Assembly: GCA_964632305.1 (NCBI GenBank)
Contig: CAZWBR010000001.1
Location: 1-64,000 of the forward strand
Direction: 5' to 3'
DNA length: 64,000 nucleotides
Source: CAZWBR01 sp964632305
GTDB lineage: Bacteria > Bacteroidota > Bacteroidia > Bacteroidales > Prolixibacteraceae
Both the position numbers and the translations under genes were made by a program. Positions 36,436 to 43,689 of the stretch are shown piece after piece (within the stretch, counting starts at the first letter, position 1; each line of letters starts with the position of its first letter). The notes under the pieces were generated by a model. That model made no database searches. It was given only the letters and a program-made list of their open reading frames with translations, and was not told where the DNA came from.

Positions 36436-37884
36436 TTATTCGTTCAACCTGCTTTTTTTGATCCCGTAAAGGAAATAAATAACGAATCCTATTGCCGTCC
36501 AAACGATTAATCTGATCCAGGTATCATTCGGCAGGGCAAACATCTGTGCCAGGCAAATCACTGCCCCCAGTATCGGCACCAGCGGGACTAACGGCGTCTT
36601 AAACGGACGTTGAAGATCGGGCTTTTGTTTCCTCAGGATCAGAATAGCTACACAGACTACCGTGAAGGCCAGCAACGTGCCGATAGACACCAACTCGCCC
36701 AGTATCGTGATAGGAAACAGGCCTGCAATCGTTGCCGACAAAACCCCTGTCAAAATAGTCGTTAAATGCGGGGTCTTATACTTGCGGTGAACCTTCGAAA
36801 AATGCGATGGCAAAAGCCCATCCTTCGACATGGTATAGAAAATACGTGACTGTCCCATCACCAGAACCAGCACGACGGAACTCAGGCCGGCTATGGCCCC
36901 GATCTTGACCAACGGGCTTAACCACATCAACTGGTTATGGGTCTTATCGATCGCCAGGGCAATCGGTGCCGCCACGTTCAGATCCTTGTAATTCACGATG
37001 CCGGTCAGAACGGCAGTAACCAGGATATAAAGTACCGCGCAGACCAGTAACGAAACCATGATCCCGATCGGCATATCCCGTTTGGGATTCTTCGCCTCCT
37101 GGGCCACAGTAGAAACAGCGTCAAATCCGATAAAAGCGAAGAAGATCACCCCTGCCCCCGTCAGGATACCGCTCCACCCAAAATGGCCAAACTCGCCGGT
37201 GTTATCCGGTATATAGGGATGCCAGTTGGCAGTGTTGATAAACGAAGCGCCGAACAAAATAAACAGCACAATTACCAACAGCTTGATCATTACTATGATA
37301 TTGTTGAATTTCGATGATTTCTTAATGCCAAAGATCAGCATCACGGTGACAAACAGAACAATGGCTACAGCAGGAAGATTAATAAGGCTGCCAGTCAGTA
37401 TCCATCCCTTGCCGGGAATATGATCGAACGGTGCCTGGCTCAGGTGCTGCGGGATCACAAATCCCAAGTCATGCAGGAAACTGACCATGTACCCCGACCA
37501 CCCTACCGCGACAGTCCCCGAGGCTACCAGGTATTCCAGCACCAGGTTCCAGCCAATAAACCACGCGATAAACTCGCCCAGCGAGGCATAGCTGTAAGAG
37601 TAAGCGCTCCCGGCTACCGGTATCATCGAGGAAAACTCGGCATAACAGAGGCCCGCCATGATGCATCCCAGACCGGAAATCAAAAAAGAAATAGTCAGGG
37701 CAGGACCCGCATGATTGGCAGCCGCTGTACCGGTAATCACAAAAATACCGGTGCCGATAATCGCCCCAATCCCCAGCATCACCAGGGCTGTAGCCGATAA
37801 CGATCGTTTCAGACCGTTCGCCTCATCCTGAGCCTCCGCCACCAAATCCACCACATTCTTCGTCCTCGTCAACTTTGTCAGCAT
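36436..37884 (-). CDS. Amino acid permease, APC superfamily
   Basis: 482 residues from the ATG at 37884. It has twelve predicted membrane helices, with the APC N-terminal pattern IGAIIGTGIFVITGTAAANHAGPALTISF (substrate-binding GTGIF loop in helix 1), GSAYSYSYASLGEFIAWFIGW in helix 3, and FFAFIGFDAVSTVAQEAKNPKRDMPIGI. It belongs to the cationic amino acid transporter-like group (YfnA/CAT type); the exact amino acid is not predictable. The upstream side faces the IS element, whose left end lies 169 bp from the start codon. Confidence 0.93.
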   Translation of the reverse strand: MLTKLTRTKNVVDLVAEAQDEANGLKRSLSATALVMLGIGAIIGTGIFVITGTAAANHAGPALTISFLISGLGCIMAGLCYAEFSSMIPVAGSAYSYSYASLGEFIAWFIGWNLVLEYLVASGTVAVGWSGYMVSFLHDLGFVIPQHLSQAPFDHIPGKGWILTGSLINLPAVAIVLFVTVMLIFGIKKSSKFNNIIVMIKLLVIVLFILFGASFINTANWHPYIPDNTGEFGHFGWSGILTGAGVIFFAFIGFDAVSTVAQEAKNPKRDMPIGIMVSLLVCAVLYILVTAVLTGIVNYKDLNVAAPIALAIDKTHNQLMWLSPLVKIGAIAGLSSVVLVLVMGQSRIFYTMSKDGLLPSHFSKVHRKYKTPHLTTILTGVLSATIAGLFPITILGELVSIGTLLAFTVVCVAILILRKQKPDLQRPFKTPLVPLVPILGAVICLAQMFALPNDTWIRLIVWTAIGFVIYFLYGIKKSRLNE

Positions 37885-38088
37885 ACAACTACTGCTTTTT
37901 TAATTAAGAGGGCAAAATAAATGTTTTTATTTCAATTTTCACCCATCTCCCCTCCCGCCGTTTCAATCCGAAATCATTCAAACCCATTTCCCTTCAATCT
38001 CAACAAACGTCCAAAATTCCCAGCCAACTTCGATCGATTTATCCCCTGTCTTTGCCTGAAATACGTTGACCAAAAAAAGGTTAACACA

Positions 38089-38514
38089 ATGCAACGAAAT
38101 GGATTTTTTAATGAAGAACAACGCACAAAATACGTCCGCTATTTTAGTGCTGATTTTAAGAGAAAAATGGTACGGGAATTGGAAAATAATCTGGTCACAG
38201 TTTCGGATATTTGTAAGACCCATCATGTGAGCCGGACTTCGGTTTACAAATGGCTTTACACCTACTCCAATATGGCAAAGAAACAAGTCCGACAAGTAGT
38301 TGAATCGAAAAGCGACACCAAAAAGATTCAGGCAATGGAAGCCCGAATCAAAGAACTGGAACGTATTGTTGGACAAAAACAGATCCTGATCGACTTCCAG
38401 GAGAAGATGATCGAGATTGCAGAGCACACTTATGATGTTGACATTAAAAAAAAATTAGGTTCGAAACTCTCCTCTGGTACTGGCACAACAGAGACAAACA
38501 CCAGCTCAAAATGA
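38089..38514 (+). CDS. IS3-family OrfA (helix-turn-helix protein)
   Basis: 141 residues from the ATG at 38089, inside the left end of the element; longer upstream starts fall outside the inverted repeat. The HTH lies at about 35-60 (DICKTHHVSRTSVYKWLYTYS) and is followed by a leucine-zipper-like coiled coil (MEARIKELERIVGQKQILIDFQEKM). It recognises the terminal repeats. A run of nine A (38446-38454) allows a -1 frameshift; after the slip the frame stays open through the orfB ATG, so an OrfAB fusion transposase can form. Confidence 0.9.
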   Translation: MQRNGFFNEEQRTKYVRYFSADFKRKMVRELENNLVTVSDICKTHHVSRTSVYKWLYTYSNMAKKQVRQVVESKSDTKKIQAMEARIKELERIVGQKQILIDFQEKMIEIAEHTYDVDIKKKLGSKLSSGTGTTETNTSSK

Positions 38515-39440
38515 GTCAGTTATACGATGCGACAAAGATAAAAAAGCAATCGTTCCACCAAATGCTCAAGCGAATAGAAACAGCCCTGGACAAATCAGAA
38601 CAAGTACTCTTCATGGTAAACAGGATACGCAAGGACCATCCATGTATGGCCGTTCGCGAAATTTATTTTAAAATGGATCCACAGGGCATGGGAAGAGATA
38701 AGTTTGAGCAGTTTTGTTTTGAACGTGGTTATCGGGTTAAAAAACAAAAGAACTTCCGTATAACCACCGATAGCAGAGGAGTGACCCGTTTCCCGAACTT
38801 AATCAAAGATCTTGAGGTTACAGGTGTAAACCAGGTTTTGGTGAGTGACATTACCTACTATGAAATGCTTGGAAAGTTCTATTATATTACCCTGATCATG
38901 GACTTGTTCAACCGCGAGATAGTGGGCTTTTCAGCCAGTAAAAACCTGCAAACCGTCGTTACCACGCTGCCGGCCTTGCAGGTAGCAATAAAAAATCGCG
39001 GAAGATCTGCACTATCAGGATCAATAATCCATTCAGACGGAGGAGGCCAGTATTACAGTAATGAGTTTAAACGGCTCACTAAATCGCTAAAAATGAATAA
39101 TTCGATGACTGAAGAAACTGTTTACGAGAACTCTCATGCAGAACGTTTAAACGGAACAATTAAAAACAGTTATCTATATTGTTACAATCCTCAAACATTT
39201 GAAGAACTTAAGAAAGAACTCAAAAGAACTGTTCATATGTACAACAACGAGAAGCCACATCATGCTCTGAAAAAAATGACCCCGGTTCAATACCGCAACG
39301 CTTGTTCTGTTGACATCGAGAATAACTCCTCACACGTTCAGAGTTATTTCCCGAAGTCAACAGAACAACATCATCAGCATATTGATTTGATGAGTGAAAA
39401 AACAAACAAATTAATGATTAAATCGGTCAACGTTATTTAG
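38511..39440 (+). CDS. IS3-family OrfB transposase (DDE integrase core)
   Basis: 309 residues from the ATG at 38511, overlapping the orfA stop by 4 bp. The rve-type catalytic domain carries the DDE triad in VSDITYYEM (first Asp), IHSDGGGQY (second Asp) and EETVYENSHAERLNGTIK (the Glu near NSHAE). The C-terminal MYNNEKPHHALKKMTPVQY is the usual end motif. It can be made alone by re-initiation at the ATGA overlap or as an OrfAB fusion by frameshift at the upstream poly-A. Confidence 0.95.
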   Translation: MSQLYDATKIKKQSFHQMLKRIETALDKSEQVLFMVNRIRKDHPCMAVREIYFKMDPQGMGRDKFEQFCFERGYRVKKQKNFRITTDSRGVTRFPNLIKDLEVTGVNQVLVSDITYYEMLGKFYYITLIMDLFNREIVGFSASKNLQTVVTTLPALQVAIKNRGRSALSGSIIHSDGGGQYYSNEFKRLTKSLKMNNSMTEETVYENSHAERLNGTIKNSYLYCYNPQTFEELKKELKRTVHMYNNEKPHHALKKMTPVQYRNACSVDIENNSSHVQSYFPKSTEQHHQHIDLMSEKTNKLMIKSVNVI

Positions 39441-39449
39441 GCATTGACA

Positions 39450-39505
39450 AATCGTCAATCGTTAATCGTCAATCGTTAATCGTCAATCGTCAATCGTCAA
39501 TCGTT
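39450..39505. repeat. Heptamer array (AATCGTC/AATCGTT), eight units
   Basis: Eight exact 7-bp units, AATCGTC or AATCGTT, start 7 bp after the IS right end. Related, more degenerate 7-mers follow at about 39650-39720 and at 39862-39936. Confidence 0.85.
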
Positions 39506-39860
39506 AATCGCAAATCTATCCTCCATAATCTCACATCTCACCACCTAACACACAGTGTTACACCGGGTTTCACACTGAGTTACACTGTGATACTACTCAG
39601 CCCCTACAGACATAATCGTCTCTCGATAACTCTCAGGACGTAAATAGTAAATTGTCAATAGTAAATAGTCGATTAAAAATAGGCCTGTCCGCCCCCTGGC
39701 AGATAAATCGTAAATCGTCAATCGTTAATCGCAAATCTATCCTCTATTATCTCACATCTCACCACTTAGCACACAGTGTTACACCGAGTTTCACACTGAG
39801 TTACACTGAGACAAAACTCAGCCCCCGCAGACATAATCGTCTCTCGATAACTCTCAGGAC
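39492..39860. repeat. Direct repeat of 148 bp in two copies 221 bp apart
   Basis: Copies lie at 39492-39639 and 39713-39860 with equal length and about 90 percent identity by eye. Each holds the TTACAC/TTTCACAC-rich block and ends with ATAATCGTCTCTCGATAACT plus CTCAGGAC. Both are bordered by the heptamer arrays. Together with these they fill the 490 bp between the IS element and the ABC ATPase gene; no gene is seen in this stretch. Confidence 0.8.
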
Positions 39861-39861
39861 A

Positions 39862-39936
39862 TAAATGGTAAATCGTAAATGGTAAATGGTCAATAGTAAA
39901 TGGTCAATAGTAAATGGTCAATGGTCAATCGTCAAT
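39862..39936. repeat. Heptamer array (AAATGGT/CAATAGT type)
   Basis: About ten 7-bp units alternate between AAATGGT, CAATAGT and CAATCGT, running into the last codon of the ABC gene that ends at 39932. Confidence 0.75.
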
Positions 39937-41302
39937 CCCCCGTCTTCAGCCTCTTCTCCGCGATCGAGGCCACCCGGTTGATGCAGGGCAGCACCTCACG
40001 GTCGGTGTGAGCAATCTGTATCAGGGTCCGTTGCTCGTCGGCACAGCGGTTCAGAAACTCGCGTAAAAACTCGAACCGGTGATGGTCCAACCCCTGGAAA
40101 GGCTCATCCAGGATCAGCAGCGGCGGATTCTGCACCAGCGCCCTGGCAACCGCCACCATCCTTTTATCCCCCGTCGAGAGGGTTGTGAACTGCGTCTCTT
40201 CGATCTTTCGTAAGCCAAAGACCCCAAGCAGGCGATCGTAACGCTCCATCTCCTCCTCCGTCAGTCGGCGGTTCAGGTAAAGCGTACCTGTAAAACCCGA
40301 CTGGATCACCCCCTTCACGCTGCTCTGCCCGTTCCAGTACAGCTGAATCTCCGGCGACACGAATCCCACCCTCGACTTGATCTCCCAGATCGACTCCCCC
40401 GTCCCGCGACGACGGTCAAACAACTCGATTCCCATACTGTACGACATCGGGTTATCGGCATTCAGCAGGCTCATCAGGGTCGATTTCCCCGAGCCGTTGG
40501 CTCCCCGCAGCAACCATTTCTCCCCGCGTCGTACCTCCCAGCTTAGCCCCTGCAACAACGTCCTGTGACCCGCTCTCAGCTCGCGATCCTTCACGCGGAA
40601 GGCCACCTCGAAACCGGCGTCACCCGTTTGGTAAAACAGGCTGGCCGCCTCGCACGACGCATCAATGCCATTCTCCGTTCCCCCCTCAAGAGCAACCATC
40701 CCGTCTAAGTCAAGCTCAGGAGTCAGGTCGTTCATCAATACCACCACCGTTTTACGATGCTCTCTTACCAGGCTGCGTAACAGGTCAGCGACTACGGTCG
40801 CCGAAGCGCTGTCCAGACCCGTCAGCGGGTTATCCAGCACGTAAATATCGCGATCGCTAAAAAGGGTCTTCAGCAACAACACCTTACGCGTCTCCCCGCT
40901 CGATAGTTCAATCATCTTCTCCGACAGGATCTCCCTCGGTAATAACTTATCGAACAGCTCGCTCCGGTAGCTGTCCTGCCCGTCAAAACTGAGATAATCG
41001 GCGATCTGTTCCAGTTCCGCCACATCCGACTGGTTATAACGCTGCTGGTAATAAAAATCGGCGTAATGGAAATGAAACGTGTCGGCGGTATAATCGGCAA
41101 AAGCCATCCTTTCGGTAGCGATCAATCGTTCGATCGTCCCCTTCAACCGTTGATCGGTCACTCCGCAGAGTGCCTTGCCCAGCGTCGTCTTCCCCGAACG
41201 GTTGGGACCGGTCACCCCCCACAGTTCCCCCGCTGACAGATCAAAGGTCACCGTCTGGTCGAATATCCGTAGCTCCTTCACCCGAAGCAATAGCTCTTTC
41301 AT
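39932..41302 (-). CDS. Tandem ABC ATPase, ModF/PhrA-like
   Basis: 456 residues from the ATG at 41302 (MKELLLRVKEL); an in-frame GTG 29 codons upstream would read into the remnant of another gene and is rejected. There are two ATPase domains and no membrane segment. Domain 1: Walker A TGPNRSGKTT (about 30-39), signature LSSGETRK, Walker B VLDNPLTGLD with Asn where the catalytic Glu is expected. Domain 2: Walker A RGANGSGKST (about 272-281), signature LSTGDKRM, Walker B LLILDEPFQGLD, complete. This resembles ModF, but no molybdate genes are adjacent, so the role is open. Confidence 0.85.
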   Translation of the reverse strand: MKELLLRVKELRIFDQTVTFDLSAGELWGVTGPNRSGKTTLGKALCGVTDQRLKGTIERLIATERMAFADYTADTFHFHYADFYYQQRYNQSDVAELEQIADYLSFDGQDSYRSELFDKLLPREILSEKMIELSSGETRKVLLLKTLFSDRDIYVLDNPLTGLDSASATVVADLLRSLVREHRKTVVVLMNDLTPELDLDGMVALEGGTENGIDASCEAASLFYQTGDAGFEVAFRVKDRELRAGHRTLLQGLSWEVRRGEKWLLRGANGSGKSTLMSLLNADNPMSYSMGIELFDRRRGTGESIWEIKSRVGFVSPEIQLYWNGQSSVKGVIQSGFTGTLYLNRRLTEEEMERYDRLLGVFGLRKIEETQFTTLSTGDKRMVAVARALVQNPPLLILDEPFQGLDHHRFEFLREFLNRCADEQRTLIQIAHTDREVLPCINRVASIAEKRLKTGD

Positions 41303-41335
41303 AAAACACCCCTTCAAATTAATAAAACAAAGCGA

Positions 41336-41474
41336 ACGCGCCGACCTCACCCAGACCATCACCATCCCTGCTTCCTGGTCAGGCGACACCCTCCACGGTT
41401 ACATCACCTTCATCACCACCGATGGTCAACTGCTTTCAAACAGCAAGTATTCCGGTGCAGTCACCGCCGCCTAA
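41336..41474 (+). pseudogene. C-terminal remnant of a DUF6266-like protein
   Basis: An open reading stretch ending in TAA at 41474 encodes about 45 residues (ADLTQTITIPASWSGDTLHG, then YITFITTDGQLLSNSKYSGAV). The pattern W-x-G-D-x-h-H-x-Y, F-x-x-x-DG, S-x-S-x-Y-x-G is that of the C terminus of DUF6266 proteins. The 5' part of the gene is missing; upstream sequence in this frame is the antisense of the ABC ATPase start. It ends just before a good terminator, as a real gene would. Confidence 0.55.
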
Positions 41475-41498
41475 CCTAAACCTAACCTAAACCAGCCG

Positions 41499-41529
41499 GG
41501 CCGTTCCCCATCAAGGGAGCGGCCTTTTT
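41499..41529 (+). terminator. Terminator following the DUF6266-like remnant
   Basis: GGCCGTTCCC (41499-41508) pairs with GGGAGCGGCC (41515-41524), one wobble, then TTTTTA. It lies at the end of the convergent CDF gene. Confidence 0.75.
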
Positions 41530-42433
41530 ATTCCACATCAGGCTCAAAAAACACCCACTGAACAGCCGGATATTCCTTTTTCAATCGCGCTTCACACTGA
41601 TTGATATTATCGATCAGCCGCTCAACCGATTCCACCTCGCTCATCTTCGCCTTTACCGCCACCATAATCTGTGCCCCCAGTTGCAGTGTGATCAGGTTCA
41701 ATACAGCCTCAATCTCCTGTTGCCCCTCCAGAAAACTCTGGATCTCCGTCCTCACCTCGGGATCAACACTCTGCCCGATCAGCAGCCCCTTTATTTTAAC
41801 CGCCATAAACAGCGAGATCGACACCAGTAAAACGCCAATACCGATGCTCCCTATCGCGTCAAAGATCGGATTGCCCGTCACCATCGCCAGCACCACCGAT
41901 ACCAGTGCAAAGCTCAATCCCAGCAGGGCAGCCACATCCTCGCCCAGCACCACCACCAGCTCACTCTGACGACTGTTCCTGACCCATTGCCATAAACTCT
42001 GCCCATGTCTCACCTTGTTGATCTGCGTCAGGCAGCCCAGCAACGAAGCCCCTTCCAGCAAGATACTGACCAATAAAACCACGATCGCGATCACCGGACT
42101 GTTCAGCCCCTCATGCGAGCTGAGCTTGTGAATCCCCTCATAGATCGAGAATAACCCGCCCATGCTGAAGAGGATCAGCGCGACAATAAACGACCAGAAA
42201 AAGATCGCCTTCCCGTATCCCAGCGGATGTTCAGCCGTGGGCCCCTTCTTCGAAGCCCTCAACCCGACAAATAGCAATCCCTGGTTGCCGCAATCGGCAA
42301 ACGAATGGATCGATTCGGCCATCATAGCGCCCGACCCCGTCATCACGGCAGCCACCGTCTTGGTAATGGCAATCCCCAGGTTGGCCATCAACGCGAAGAG
42401 AATCGATTTTACAGATGAATTTTCATGCGACAT
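41528..42433 (-). CDS. Cation diffusion facilitator (Zn/Fe/Cd efflux)
   Basis: 301 residues from the ATG at 42433. Six membrane helices within about 1-215 include the metal-site motif ESIHSFADCGNQ in helix 2 (H-x-x-x-D) and the helix-1 pattern LGIAITKTVAAVMTGSGAM. A cytoplasmic ferredoxin-like C-terminal domain (about 215-301) follows. These antiporters expel divalent metal using the proton gradient. The metal cannot be named with certainty. The gene is convergent with the remnant at 41336-41474. Confidence 0.9.
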   Translation of the reverse strand: MSHENSSVKSILFALMANLGIAITKTVAAVMTGSGAMMAESIHSFADCGNQGLLFVGLRASKKGPTAEHPLGYGKAIFFWSFIVALILFSMGGLFSIYEGIHKLSSHEGLNSPVIAIVVLLVSILLEGASLLGCLTQINKVRHGQSLWQWVRNSRQSELVVVLGEDVAALLGLSFALVSVVLAMVTGNPIFDAIGSIGIGVLLVSISLFMAVKIKGLLIGQSVDPEVRTEIQSFLEGQQEIEAVLNLITLQLGAQIMVAVKAKMSEVESVERLIDNINQCEARLKKEYPAVQWVFFEPDVE

Positions 42434-42683
42434 AACAGGTACATTTATAAGTAAATAGGGTTACTACCCCATGGATGATTTGTACCGGTAAAAATAAACA
42501 TAAAAAAGATTCCTGATTCCCCTGTCGCACGATTTCAATAGTCCCCTTCAGTGCTATTTCCCACTCCTGTGGCGATTCACGAATATTTGAACGATTTCTC
42601 CGCCCAGGAAATGGAAATATTTTCAGGAAGATGTATCTTCGGGAAACAATTAGTATGAGTCGTATAACCCAAACAGTGAACCC

Positions 42684-43472
42684 GTGAAAATCCCAATTTA
42701 TCAGGTCGATGCCTTTACTGACCGGCTGTTTACCGGAAACCCCGCCGCGGTCTGCCCTCTCGACCACTGGCTCGAAGACTATGTCATGCAGCAGATTGCC
42801 CTGGAGAACAACCTCTCCGAGACCGCTTTTCTTATCCCTAAAGACGATGCCTACGCGATCCGCTGGTTTACCCCCTTGGCCGAAGTTGAGCTCTGTGGCC
42901 ATGCCACCTTAGCCTCAGCCCATGTCCTCTTCCAGCATCTGTCCTTTAAGGGAAATACCATCCGGCTGCACTCGCGCTTTAGCGGCGATCTGACCGTCTC
43001 CCGTCACGATCAGCTCCTCACCCTCGACTTTCCCAAAGATGACCTGCAACCCGCGTTGCCACCCGAAGGACTGATCGAAGCCATCGGTAAGAAACCCGCC
43101 GAGATATGGAAAGGCCGCACCGATTACCTGCTCTACTATCCCGCCCAGGAAGATATCGAGGAACTGAAGCCAAACTTTTCACTGTTGGAGAAGACCGAAG
43201 CCCGCGGGATCATCGTCACCGCTCCGGGTTACGAGTGCGATTTCGTCTCACGCTTCTTCGCACCTGCCGTCGGCGTCAATGAAGACCCCGTCACCGGTTC
43301 CGCTCATACCTCACTCACCCCTTACTGGGCCCATCGTCTCAACCAGTTGGAATTCGAAGCCCAACAGATCTCAGCCCGCGGTGGACTACTAAAATGCAAG
43401 CTCTCCGGCGACAGGGTACTCATCTCCGGCCAGGCCCGTACCTATATGACCGGCACAATCCTCCTGCCCTGA
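42684..43472 (+). CDS. PhzF-family isomerase/epimerase
   Basis: 262 residues from a GTG at 42684; no ATG exists upstream that would keep the conserved N terminus (KIPIYQVDAFTDRLFTGNPAAVC). The catalytic Glu lies in ENNLSETAFL (about 39-48), and other family motifs are RWFTPLAEVELCGHATLASAHVL and RFFAPAVGVNEDPVTGSAH. This is a two-domain diaminopimelate-epimerase-like fold. PhzF itself isomerises a phenazine precursor, but most homologues, including those in Bacteroidota, have unknown substrates; no phenazine genes are nearby. Confidence 0.92.
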   Translation: MKIPIYQVDAFTDRLFTGNPAAVCPLDHWLEDYVMQQIALENNLSETAFLIPKDDAYAIRWFTPLAEVELCGHATLASAHVLFQHLSFKGNTIRLHSRFSGDLTVSRHDQLLTLDFPKDDLQPALPPEGLIEAIGKKPAEIWKGRTDYLLYYPAQEDIEELKPNFSLLEKTEARGIIVTAPGYECDFVSRFFAPAVGVNEDPVTGSAHTSLTPYWAHRLNQLEFEAQQISARGGLLKCKLSGDRVLISGQARTYMTGTILLP

Positions 43473-43531
43473 AAACAAACTCGACAACCCGAACAATTAA
43501 TTACTTCATAACACATAATACCAACAATAAA

Positions 43532-43680
43532 CTCTTGATTCTTAAATCTTTAATCTTATATCTCAAGTCTTTGAGTCTAAAGTCTTGATACTTGATTCTT
43601 GATACTTGATTCTTGATACTTGATTCTTGATACTTTATTCTTAAATCTAATGTCTAAAATCTTTACTCTTGATACTAAAT
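43532..43680. repeat. Heptamer array (CTTGATT/CTTGATA type)
   Basis: About twenty 7-bp units related to CTTGATT, CTTGATA and CTTAAAT lie between phzF and the sialate O-acetylesterase and end only ten bases before the start codon of the latter. The most regular part is at about 43580-43635. Confidence 0.8.
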
Positions 43681-43689
43681 CAAACTACG

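Larger units (their letters stand above)
38053..39443 (+). mobile_element. Complete IS3-family insertion sequence
   Basis: 1391 bp bounded by imperfect 19-bp inverted repeats: TGCCTGAAATACGTTGACC at 38053-38071 and, at 39425-39443, the complement of TGCCTAAATAACGTTGACC (16 of 19 identical). The ends have the 5'-TG...CA-3' form of the IS3 family. It carries orfA and orfB. A clear 3-5 bp target duplication is not visible (only TT on both sides), so either a flank has changed or the exact border is slightly different. Both genes look intact, so the element may be active. Confidence 0.85.

Noticed and set aside
39440..39931. CRISPR-like array
   Set aside because: The repeat unit is only 7 bp, without unique spacers; the 148-bp repeats occur twice only, and no cas genes are present.
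42423..42902. A 159-codon minus-strand frame between the CDF and phzF genes
   Set aside because: It overlaps the conserved 5' end of phzF on the other strand and shows no family pattern.
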